NCBI GenBank assembly: GCA_025355875.1
Contig: JANXYV010000022.1
Coordinates: forward strand, 1 to 52,201
Reading direction: 5' to 3'
Source: Prolixibacteraceae bacterium
GTDB taxonomy: Bacteria; Bacteroidota; Bacteroidia; Bacteroidales; Prolixibacteraceae
DNA: 52,201 nt
Shown here: in pieces, positions 44,947 through 52,201 of the stretch
Layout: each line of letters begins with the position of its first letter
Numbering within the stretch: the stretch's first letter is position 1
Translations under genes and position numbers: made by a program
The notes under the pieces: generated by a model
The model's input: only the letters and a program-made list of their open reading frames with translations
Told to the model about the DNA's origin: nothing
Database searches by the model: none

Positions 44947-46422
44947 TTAGTAGGATAAAGCGAATAAAACTCTCCCTTTCGATGGGTTTCCCGAATAGAC
45001 GCATTTTCCTTCTTCCGGAATCTGGTCGAACGGGATGCAACGGATGGTCGCTTTGGTTTCGTCTTTGATTTTTTGCTCGGTTTCAGAAGTTCCGTCCCAA
45101 TGGGCTGAAATAAATCCGCCTTTGTTCTGAAGTACGTCTTTGAACTCTTCGTAAGTCTCAACCGGAGTGGTCATTTCCTTCCGAAAGGCAAATGCCTTGT
45201 TATAAATATTTTCCTGAATATCATTGAGCAATTTCTGAACAAACAATTCAATCCCTTCCATCGAAACGACTTGCTTTTCAAGCGTATCGCGGCGGGCAAC
45301 TTCTACTGTGCCATTTTCAAGGTCACGTGGCCCGATGGCAATTCGCACCGGAACACCTTTCAATTCGTATTCGGCAAATTTCCATCCCGGTTTTTTATTG
45401 TCGTTGTTGTCATATTTCACCGAAATGCCCAGTGATTTGAGTTTAGAAACTATACTTTCCACTTTTTCGGAAATAGCCAACAACTGCTCTTCCTGTTTAT
45501 AAATTGGAACTATTACCACCTGAAATGGTGCCAGTTTGGGAGGAAGTACCAGCCCATTATCGTCGGAATGTGCCATAATCAAAGCTCCCATTAGTCGGGT
45601 TGATGCTCCCCACGAAGTGGCCCATACAAATTCTTCGGTACCTTCTTTGGTTGCAAAACGGACATCGAAGGCTTTTGCAAAATTTTGGCCCAAGAAGTGA
45701 GACGTACCTGACTGAAGTGCTTTTCCATCCTGCATTAACGCTTCGATGGTATACGTTTCAACTGCTCCGGCAAATCGTTCGTTTGCCGACTTGGCTCCCA
45801 TGATGACTGGCATTGCCATAAATTTTTCAGCAAACGTTGCATATACATTCACCATGCGTTCTGTTTCTTCCAACGCTTCCTGACTGGTTGCATGAGCGGT
45901 ATGCCCTTCCTGCCACAAGAATTCAGTAGTGCGCAGAAACAACCGGGTACGCATTTCCCATCTGACCACATTGGCCCATTGGTTAACCAGGATCGGTAAA
46001 TCTCGGTAGGATTGAATCCAGGTTTTATAAGTACTCCAGATAATGGTTTCGGAGGTTGGGCGAACGATCAGTTCTTCTTCCAGTTTTGCGTCCGGATCAA
46101 CAATGATGCCCTTTCCATTTGGATCGTTCATTAAACGGTAATGCGTAACTACGGCACACTCTTTGGCGAACCCTTCCACATGACTGGCTTCCTTGCTGAA
46201 AAATGATTTCGGGATGAACAAGGGGAAGTAGGCATTCACATGACCGGTTTCTTTAAACATGCGGTCGAGTTCGGCCTGCATCTTTTCCCAAATGGCGTAT
46301 CCATATGGTTTGATCACCATGCATCCCCTAACTGCTGAATTATCAGCCAAATCCGCCTTGACAACCAGATCATTGTACCATTGCGAATAATTTTCGCTAC
46401 GAGAAGTCAATTCTTTTGCCAT
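44947..46422 (-). CDS. proS: Prolyl-tRNA synthetase, archaeal/eukaryote-like type
   Basis: 491 residues from the ATG at 46422 ('[19 protein letters not shown]'). The length and lack of the insertion domain of the long bacterial form indicate the type common in Bacteroidota and archaea. Class II motifs are visible: '[17 protein letters not shown]', '[12 protein letters not shown]', '[25 protein letters not shown]' (motif 2) and '[25 protein letters not shown]' (motif 3). A C-terminal zinc-like domain follows. Charges tRNA(Pro). Divergent from the lipoprotein gene. Confidence 0.97.
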   Translation of the reverse strand: MAKELTSRSENYSQWYNDLVVKADLADNSAVRGCMVIKPYGYAIWEKMQAELDRMFKETGHVNAYFPLFIPKSFFSKEASHVEGFAKECAVVTHYRLMNDPNGKGIIVDPDAKLEEELIVRPTSETIIWSTYKTWIQSYRDLPILVNQWANVVRWEMRTRLFLRTTEFLWQEGHTAHATSQEALEETERMVNVYATFAEKFMAMPVIMGAKSANERFAGAVETYTIEALMQDGKALQSGTSHFLGQNFAKAFDVRFATKEGTEEFVWATSWGASTRLMGALIMAHSDDNGLVLPPKLAPFQVVIVPIYKQEEQLLAISEKVESIVSKLKSLGISVKYDNNDNKKPGWKFAEYELKGVPVRIAIGPRDLENGTVEVARRDTLEKQVVSMEGIELFVQKLLNDIQENIYNKAFAFRKEMTTPVETYEEFKDVLQNKGGFISAHWDGTSETEQKIKDETKATIRCIPFDQIPEEGKCVYSGNPSKGRVLFALSY

Positions 46423-46504
46423 TCTTTTTACTTTTGGTATGGTATTTGAGTTTTTCGCACTAGTTTTAAAGCTTACAAAGAAAGTAAATTTATTATTCAA
46501 ACTA

Positions 46505-46511
46505 AAGGAGG
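46505..46511 (+). promoter_or_regulatory. Strong Shine-Dalgarno site before the Tyr/Gly-rich lipoprotein
   Basis: AAGGAGG ends seven bases before the ATG at 46519. Most other genes here lack such a site, as is usual in this phylum, so it stands out and fixes the start. Confidence 0.7.
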
Positions 46512-46518
46512 GTGTACT

Positions 46519-48036
46519 ATGAAAACGAAACTTCCAATCATCGCGGTTATTGCAATTTTGGTCAGCTCATGTGCCACGGGATCTTATACGGCCAAGACTC
46601 AGGTAGATGATGTTTATTTCTCTCCCGGAGATATTCCACCTCCTGTTTTAGTTGAAAATAAAGCACCTGCCAAAGAAAAACCGTTACAAAATCGACAGAT
46701 TGTGATCAGTCAGGTAGAAAAAAACACGGATGGATCAAAATCAGTTACCAACTCAGTGTATCAAACCGGCCCGGAAAATAATAATTCTGAATTGTTGTTA
46801 GGCAACGACATGAATGACCAGGGCCTGGCAAATTCTGACACAACGGTTTATTACAACGACGACGATGTTAAATACGTTATAAATAATTATTACGACAACA
46901 ACGACGAGTCGGAATATGCCAACCGGTTTAACCGCTTCTACGGTCCTTATTCATATTATAGTCCTTTCTATTATGACAACTGGTATGGATATGGAATGGG
47001 ATATGACTCATGGTATGGAGGATGGGGAAATCCTTACAGGGGCTTCAGCATGGGCTGGGGTTATCCATACTATGGCTGGGGCTATCCTTACTATGGCTAT
47101 GGTTATGGTTGTGGTTATGGTTATGGTTATCCTTATTACGGAGATTATTACAGTGGCTACGGAGGCTATTATGGAGGAGGCGGTTATTATGACAACCAAA
47201 ACAGAAATCATGATAATGTAAGATATGGCAGAAGTTCAGATTTTTCGAATTATGCTGTTAGTGGTAGTAGCAATAATCGAATTTCGGGTTCAACAATCAA
47301 CAGATCTGTTTTGCCAGAAAAAAGTGGTTCGATTAACCAGAGAAATGAAGGTAATAATTCGACCAGAACTTCAAGAATTGTTTCTGACAACAACCAAAAC
47401 AACAATCCCAGAAACTCTCAGGGAGTATCTGGTTTAAGAAATCAAAACCAGACGAGATTTGAAGGAAGAAGAAGCAGCAGCAACGCGAATGGTAGTCAGG
47501 AAAATCTGAGAACACAACAAATTAACAGTACCGGAACGAATGTTTCCGGAACTATCCGCAGGTCATATGAACCATCAACAACCGGAAGAACCTATAATCA
47601 AGGAAGTGTTAACAGACAAAACCAAAACTATACCCCAAGTTACAATAAACCTAGAATAGTAAATCAATCGAGATACAATAATAATAGCTATACCCGTCCA
47701 CGTACCAATGTTAATAGCAACGGCGGTATAAATATGAAAAGCTCCAATACGAATAGTGGCAGCCAGAGTTATAGTACACCAAGAAGTTCTTCATCGATGA
47801 GACAAACCTACGGTTCAAGTTCTACCTATTCCAACAGATCAGGTTCGTCTGGAAACAGAAGCTCATCATCCTACAGCAGCCCTTCCTATAATTCAGGTTC
47901 AAGCTATAGCGCTCCTTCAAGAAGTTCATCTGGCAGTTCCTATTCCGGTGGAAGTAGTTCCTCTGGCAGCAGTTATTCAGGTGGTGGATCAGGTGGTGGA
48001 TCCGGTGGTAGAAGTGGCTCCGGAGGCAGAAGATAA
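46519..48036 (+). CDS. Low-complexity Tyr/Gly- and Ser-rich lipoprotein
   Basis: 505 residues. The lipobox ends at C18 (LVSSCATG), so it is an envelope lipoprotein. After a short charged region, residues about 140-228 are made of YGY, WGYPYYG and GGYY repeats. A long Asn/Ser/Arg-rich stretch follows, and the last 100 residues are Ser/Gly repeats ([13 protein letters not shown]). No enzymatic domain is seen. Such composition suggests a disordered or adhesive surface protein. The gene is followed 48 bases later by a FadL-like outer-membrane protein gene, probably in one transcript. The repeats make length variation likely. Confidence 0.75.
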   Translation: MKTKLPIIAVIAILVSSCATGSYTAKTQVDDVYFSPGDIPPPVLVENKAPAKEKPLQNRQIVISQVEKNTDGSKSVTNSVYQTGPENNNSELLLGNDMNDQGLANSDTTVYYNDDDVKYVINNYYDNNDESEYANRFNRFYGPYSYYSPFYYDNWYGYGMGYDSWYGGWGNPYRGFSMGWGYPYYGWGYPYYGYGYGCGYGYGYPYYGDYYSGYGGYYGGGGYYDNQNRNHDNVRYGRSSDFSNYAVSGSSNNRISGSTINRSVLPEKSGSINQRNEGNNSTRTSRIVSDNNQNNNPRNSQGVSGLRNQNQTRFEGRRSSSNANGSQENLRTQQINSTGTNVSGTIRRSYEPSTTGRTYNQGSVNRQNQNYTPSYNKPRIVNQSRYNNNSYTRPRTNVNSNGGINMKSSNTNSGSQSYSTPRSSSSMRQTYGSSSTYSNRSGSSGNRSSSSYSSPSYNSGSSYSAPSRSSSGSSYSGGSSSSGSSYSGGGSGGGSGGRSGSGGRR

Positions 48037-48084
48037 CTACTTTAAAGTCAGTTTAATAATTAAATTTTAAACAAATTCATAGTC

Positions 48085-49578
48085 ATGAAATACTTACTAA
48101 TTACCACTGTTTTTGCTTTATTTTTGTCGCAATTTTCAAGCGCACAAACATTAGCTGATGCTTATCGTCTGTCTGACCAAAGAGTAAACGGTACCGCTAG
48201 AGCGGGTGCTATGGGAAATGCATTCGGGGCCTTAGGCGGTGATTTTACATCGCTCTCAATAAATCCTGCAGGAATTGGTATATATCGCAGAGGTGAATTT
48301 ACTTTTACTCCCGTTTTCAAATCAAATAATTCGTCACTAAGCTTTAATAATGAAAATTTTTCTGACAACAAATTTCAATTAAGTTTGAATAATATCGGCC
48401 TTGTGGGAGTCACGAAGCTGGGTGATGGAAGTTCAGGTATAGTAAGTTTCAATTATGGTGTCGGATTCAATAATGTAGTTGATTTCAGTCAAAATTTCTA
48501 TGGTATACAAAATGGATCGTCAAAATCTTTTCTTTATGGAATTGTAAATTATGCAAACAGCGAGCAGCTCTCAAATGACTATTTGAATCAAAAAATTGAT
48601 CAGATTGAATATCGCGATTGGCCTGCCAAGTTAGCATGGGATACTTATCTGATTGATCCGACTCCAAATGGTTCCGGAGGTTATAATGATGGAGAATATC
48701 AATCCAAATTATATGCAAACGAACTGGTTGACCAGAGGAAAAGTTTTTCTCAATCCGGTGGAATTAATGAATTTGTTTTAACCGGTGGATTAAATTTCAA
48801 CCATCAGTTCTACCTTGGTGCAACGGTTGGAATTCAGAACGTTAACCTGAATCAGGTGACTGAATACAGTGAGACATTTGGCAACAACTCCTTTACATTT
48901 GGCGAGGATTACTCGTTGACCGGATCAGGATATAACTTAAAAATCGGAGCCATTTATAAACCGGTGAATATGGTTCGTCTTGGTGTGGCCATTCATACCC
49001 CAACATATTATGTCTTAAATGAAAAGAAAAACATATCGATGAATTCCATACTTCTGGAAAATCATAATTTAAATGGTATTAACTTGTTCGACTACAATTT
49101 TTACAGTCCATGGAAGGCCATATTCAGCGGTGCATTTGTGTTCGAAAACCTGGGACTATTAAGTTGTGACCTTGAGTATGTTGATTACACAGCCATGAAC
49201 TTTAAAAAGACCTCCAATTCGACTGAAGACCTGAATGATGTAAATAATAACATCGACAAAGCATTCAATAGTAAACTGAATATCAGAATAGGCGGTGAAC
49301 TTAAAATTACGCCACAATTTAGCCTGCGCGGTGGATACGAATTGTATCCTAACTCACAAAAAGATTTATCAACTACAGTCAATCAACCTATTCGGCTTAA
49401 CAACAGTTCAGTATTTGCTCTTGGCTTAGGCTATTCTTCAAATAGATTTTTTACAGATATAACATTCAGAAATACCAGCAACAAGTATTCATTAAGCGAA
49501 GTTCAGCCAAATTTTGAATCAATGAAATTGACCAACTCGAACAATAAGGTTATGTTGACATTTGGTTATAAATTCTAA
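48085..49578 (+). CDS. FadL/OmpP1-like outer-membrane beta-barrel protein
   Basis: 497 residues with a signal peptide (cleavage near SSAQ, residue 20). 'GTARAGAMGNAFGALGGDFTSLSINPAGIGIYRRGEF' is the N-terminal hatch motif of the OmpP1/FadL/TodX group, also seen in proteins annotated as hemin receptors in Bacteroidales. Alternating beta strands follow, ending with 'VMLTFGYKF', an aromatic terminal strand. It probably transports hydrophobic compounds across the outer membrane; the ligand is unknown. Confidence 0.8.
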   Translation: MKYLLITTVFALFLSQFSSAQTLADAYRLSDQRVNGTARAGAMGNAFGALGGDFTSLSINPAGIGIYRRGEFTFTPVFKSNNSSLSFNNENFSDNKFQLSLNNIGLVGVTKLGDGSSGIVSFNYGVGFNNVVDFSQNFYGIQNGSSKSFLYGIVNYANSEQLSNDYLNQKIDQIEYRDWPAKLAWDTYLIDPTPNGSGGYNDGEYQSKLYANELVDQRKSFSQSGGINEFVLTGGLNFNHQFYLGATVGIQNVNLNQVTEYSETFGNNSFTFGEDYSLTGSGYNLKIGAIYKPVNMVRLGVAIHTPTYYVLNEKKNISMNSILLENHNLNGINLFDYNFYSPWKAIFSGAFVFENLGLLSCDLEYVDYTAMNFKKTSNSTEDLNDVNNNIDKAFNSKLNIRIGGELKITPQFSLRGGYELYPNSQKDLSTTVNQPIRLNNSSVFALGLGYSSNRFFTDITFRNTSNKYSLSEVQPNFESMKLTNSNNKVMLTFGYKF

Positions 49579-49590
49579 ATAAAGATTGTA

Positions 49591-49628
49591 AAAAGAAGGC
49601 CGGTTAAACGATAACCGGCCTTCTTTTT
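49591..49628 (+). terminator. Strong intrinsic terminator
   Basis: A 16-bp perfect stem runs from AAAAGAAGGCCGG (49591) to CCGGCCTTCTTTT, with a five-base loop (AACGA) and a T tract. It ends the lipoprotein-porin transcript 13 bases after the stop. Confidence 0.95.
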
Positions 49629-49755
49629 TGGATCAACCGAGCCAACAAAAAGATATTCCCCGGCCTGCTATCCACTCTGTTTCATCATAATTTTTAGGAA
49701 AAGCTTTTTTTTGAAATCTCTTTACCTTAAATTAGCCTAAATATTCAACCCAATT

Positions 49756-50028
49756 ATGTCACAGTTTATTGAAATTGATTTTGAATCAGCAATGATTTTT
49801 TTTGGAGAAGCAGAGGAAAACGGATACAGATGGCGTTTAGGGGACTTTTCCACATCCAAATGGTTGCAGAAAAACAATATCAATTTCGACGAGATTGTTT
49901 CTTTCTCCAAAAATATGCCCGATTCAAAAATTGTGCTCATTGGCGAAGGTTCGTACGAAGGGTTTTACATTTACTCACAAAAACAAAAAACATGTTATAA
50001 ATTTGAGCAGAAACTGGCTCAGGTTTAA
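49756..50028 (+). CDS. Small hypothetical protein
   Basis: 90 residues, acidic, with no signal. The fold looks alpha/beta: 'FIEIDFESAMIFFGEAEENGYRW', 'FDEIVSFSKNMPDSKIVLIGEGSYEGFYIYSQ'. I do not recognise a characterised family. It is followed after three bases by the methyltransferase gene, so the two are probably co-translated. A second frame (49895-50218) in this stretch is a shadow. Confidence 0.6.
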   Translation: MSQFIEIDFESAMIFFGEAEENGYRWRLGDFSTSKWLQKNNINFDEIVSFSKNMPDSKIVLIGEGSYEGFYIYSQKQKTCYKFEQKLAQV

Positions 50029-50031
50029 CAC

Positions 50032-50772
50032 ATGGAAAACCAAAGTATGGCTCAAATCTTTGATGACCCGATCGGACGTGCAGTATATGACTTTCATTTC
50101 AACTCTGTTAATCAGCCAATCATTGTTCACTCCGATGATTTTGACGACGATTCTATCGAAACAAGCTATCTTTTCCGGAGCTACAAACAAATGCCCGCTC
50201 TTGAAAAAAAAGCGCTGAGCCTCTGTTCAGGAACTATTCTTGATGTTGGCGCAGGTGCCGGTCCTCACTCAGTTTACCTTCAGGAGAAAGGATTTGACGT
50301 ATCTTCAATCGAAACCTCTGAACTTTGCTGTGAAGTCCTCGAAAACCGGAACCTTCGAAAGGTCATCCGGCAAGATATTTTCAAATTTTCCGATCAGACC
50401 TTCGACACCATTCTGATGCTGATGAACGGCACCGGAATTGCCGGATCGCTTAGCGGGCTGGAAGTTTTGCTTCATCATCTGAAAACCCTGCTCAATCCGG
50501 GAGGTCAAATCCTGATCGATTCATCCGACCTCATCTATCTGTTTAAACAGGAAGATGGTTCTTCACTGATTGATATATCAGCAGACAAATACTATGGAGA
50601 ACTAACCTTTCAAACCGAGTACAAAACCTGGATCAGTCAGCCATTTTCGTGGCTGTACGCTGATATAAATAACCTCGAATTGGCTATAGAAAAAAACGGC
50701 TTGAAACTGAACCGTATTTTTCAAGGGCAGCATTACGATTACCTTGCACAAATAAGTTTTAATTATGAATGA
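50032..50772 (+). CDS. Class I SAM-dependent methyltransferase
   Basis: 246 residues. SAM motif I is 'ILDVGAGAGPHSVYLQEKGFDV' (about 66-87), followed by 'SSIETSELCCEVLENR', 'DTILMLMNGTGIAGSLSGLEVLLHHL' and 'LLNPGGQILIDSSDLIYL'. This resembles the Methyltransf_25/11 group. The substrate is unknown. It begins three bases after the small protein and its last bases overlap the next gene. Confidence 0.8.
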   Translation: MENQSMAQIFDDPIGRAVYDFHFNSVNQPIIVHSDDFDDDSIETSYLFRSYKQMPALEKKALSLCSGTILDVGAGAGPHSVYLQEKGFDVSSIETSELCCEVLENRNLRKVIRQDIFKFSDQTFDTILMLMNGTGIAGSLSGLEVLLHHLKTLLNPGGQILIDSSDLIYLFKQEDGSSLIDISADKYYGELTFQTEYKTWISQPFSWLYADINNLELAIEKNGLKLNRIFQGQHYDYLAQISFNYE

Positions 50773-52201
50773 ATTAACCGAACAAACAGAATATCGAAAG
50801 CTGACGGACTCGGAAATTAAACAGCTTCAGAATCAAGGATGCAATTCATCTGACTGGGATAAGATTTTGGTCAGTCCGGTCTTTTTGCCCGAAAATATCC
50901 AACATGTAAATTTTTCAGGAAATATCAGGATTGGCGACAATTCCGGAACAGTTGAATTCACCGGAGGAATTGTTCGAAATTGTGGAATTTACAATGCAAG
51001 TGTTCATAACTGTACCATTGGCAACCACGCCTATATTCACCACATTTGCAACTACATAGCGAACTACGACATTCAGGATCATGTCATTCTGGAAAATATT
51101 GAATTGTGCTTTGTTGAAAATGAATCGAGCTTCGGAAATGGGATCAAAGTCTCGACCCTGGATGAAACCGGCGGCCGGGGAGTGATGATTTACGATAAAC
51201 TTTCAGCTCATCTGGCCTATTTCCTGGCCTGGTATAAGCACCGTCACTGTCTGATTACTGAATTGGAAACCAAAATTACCCAATATGCAGAGTCGGTAAA
51301 AAGCAATCGTGGAACAATCGGGTCTTTTTCAACGATTCAAAACTGCCGCCAGATAAAGAATGTAAAATTTGGCTCTCACAGCCAGATAGCAGGATGCACC
51401 CGACTCGAAAATGGTTCAGTAAACAGCAACGTATTTGCCCCCGTAAAACTGGGCTCAGGAATTGTGGCTGAGAATTTCATTATTTCATCCGGATCAGAAA
51501 TAACCGACGGAACGATCATCTCAAATTGTTTTATTGGTCAGGGCTGCATGCTGGGCAAACAATACTCGGCCGAGAATTCACTTTTCTTTGCCAATTGTCA
51601 GGGGTTTCACGGCGAAGCATGTTCCATATTCGGAGGTCCGTATACCGTAACTCATCACAAATCGACGCTCCTGATTGCCGGAATGTTCTCTTTTTGTAAT
51701 GCCGGCAGCGGATCAAACCAGAGCAACCACATGTATAAACTGGGACCGATTCATCATGGAATTGTTGAGCGCGGCTCTAAAACGACCTCCGATTCATACA
51801 TTTTGTGGCCGGCAAAAATTGGTGCCTTCACGCTAGTGATGGGTCGGCACTATAAAAACACCGACACCTCCGATCTTCCCTTTTCGTACCTGATCGAAAA
51901 GAAAGACGAAAGTTGGATTGCTCCGGGTGTCAATCTTCGAAGTGTGGGAACCATCCGTGATGTGATTAAATGGCCGCGACGTGATAAGCGAAAAGATCCC
52001 GATAAACTGGATTGCATTAACTTCAACCTGCTCAGTCCGTTTACTATTCAAAAAATGCGTAAAGGACTCGATATACTTCGAAGCCTGAAAGAGATTTCAG
52101 GAGAAACGACCGAAGTATTTGCCTACCGAAATACCTTGATCAGCAAAAGTGCCCTCGAAAAAGGAGTGGATTTGTATGAAAAAGCGATCTATAAGTTTCT
52201 T
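50765..52201 (+). CDS. DUF4954 family protein, left-handed beta-helix (3' end outside window)
   Basis: 479 codons from the ATG at 50765, still open at the window end. It overlaps the methyltransferase by eight bases (ATGAATGA). Hexapeptide-like repeats such as 'NCTIGNHAYIHHI', 'VKFGSHSQIAGCT' and 'NCFIGQGCMLGKQYS' indicate a left-handed beta-helix like acyl- or nucleotidyl-transferases. The segments 'FFANCQGFHGEACSIFGGPYTVTHHKSTLLIAGMFSF' and 'GSGSNQSNHMYKLGPIHHG' match the DUF4954 family as I know it. Role unknown; sugar-nucleotide or acyl transfer is a guess. Confidence 0.75.
   Translation, partial: MNELTEQTEYRKLTDSEIKQLQNQGCNSSDWDKILVSPVFLPENIQHVNFSGNIRIGDNSGTVEFTGGIVRNCGIYNASVHNCTIGNHAYIHHICNYIANYDIQDHVILENIELCFVENESSFGNGIKVSTLDETGGRGVMIYDKLSAHLAYFLAWYKHRHCLITELETKITQYAESVKSNRGTIGSFSTIQNCRQIKNVKFGSHSQIAGCTRLENGSVNSNVFAPVKLGSGIVAENFIISSGSEITDGTIISNCFIGQGCMLGKQYSAENSLFFANCQGFHGEACSIFGGPYTVTHHKSTLLIAGMFSFCNAGSGSNQSNHMYKLGPIHHGIVERGSKTTSDSYILWPAKIGAFTLVMGRHYKNTDTSDLPFSYLIEKKDESWIAPGVNLRSVGTIRDVIKWPRRDKRKDPDKLDCINFNLLSPFTIQKMRKGLDILRSLKEISGETTEVFAYRNTLISKSALEKGVDLYEKAIYKFL

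Overview
The window looks like the chromosome of a Bacteroidota (Bacteroidetes) bacterium, probably a Marinilabiliales/Prolixibacteraceae-like member of the Bacteroidia. The evidence is a SusC/SusD pair, several secreted proteins ending in type IX secretion (T9SS) sorting tails, promoters of the TTTG-N19-21-TAnnTTTG type, general lack of Shine-Dalgarno sequences, a DUF2027-Smr protein and a DUF4954 protein. The species assignment is inference.

Region 1 (591-18211, + strand) is a polysaccharide-utilisation locus (PUL) of eight co-directional genes. It encodes a five-CBM9 T9SS protein, a CBM9/Fn3/GH-A-like glycosidase, SusC, SusD, an unannotated 44-residue membrane peptide, an MFS transporter, a GH94-like phosphorylase and a T9SS serine esterase. 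The likely logic is surface cleavage and de-esterification, SusCD import, MFS uptake into the cytoplasm and phosphorolysis. The substrate cannot be read from the sequence. No PUL regulator lies in the window.

Region 2 (18236-35626) is mainly heme biosynthesis. On the - strand runs a short membrane protein, then hemA, hemC, hemD, hemB, hemL, a lone methyltransferase and hemE. On the + strand, after a DUF2027-Smr gene, come hemN, hemG and hemF, so the cell has both oxygen-independent and oxygen-dependent coproporphyrinogen oxidases. Only ferrochelatase is missing for a route from glutamyl-tRNA to heme. A Pit phosphate transporter with its DUF47 partner, a small methyltransferase and queA lie between the two arms.

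Region 3 (35627-41430) is a type III-like restriction-modification system, res then mod. It has a good promoter, a nested fold-back in its leader, a structured element between the genes, and repeat-derived insertions inside both coding sequences.

Region 4 (41425-52201) is housekeeping and envelope: tilS, pepT, an unknown protein and proS on the - strand; then a Tyr/Gly-rich lipoprotein, a FadL-like outer-membrane protein, a small unknown, a methyltransferase and a DUF4954 beta-helix protein cut by the window edge.

The most unusual theme is short GC-rich palindromic repeats. They lie between genes and also within reading frames: two in mod, one in res, and one forming the C-terminal tail of pepT. 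This resembles protein-coding palindromic elements known from Rickettsia.
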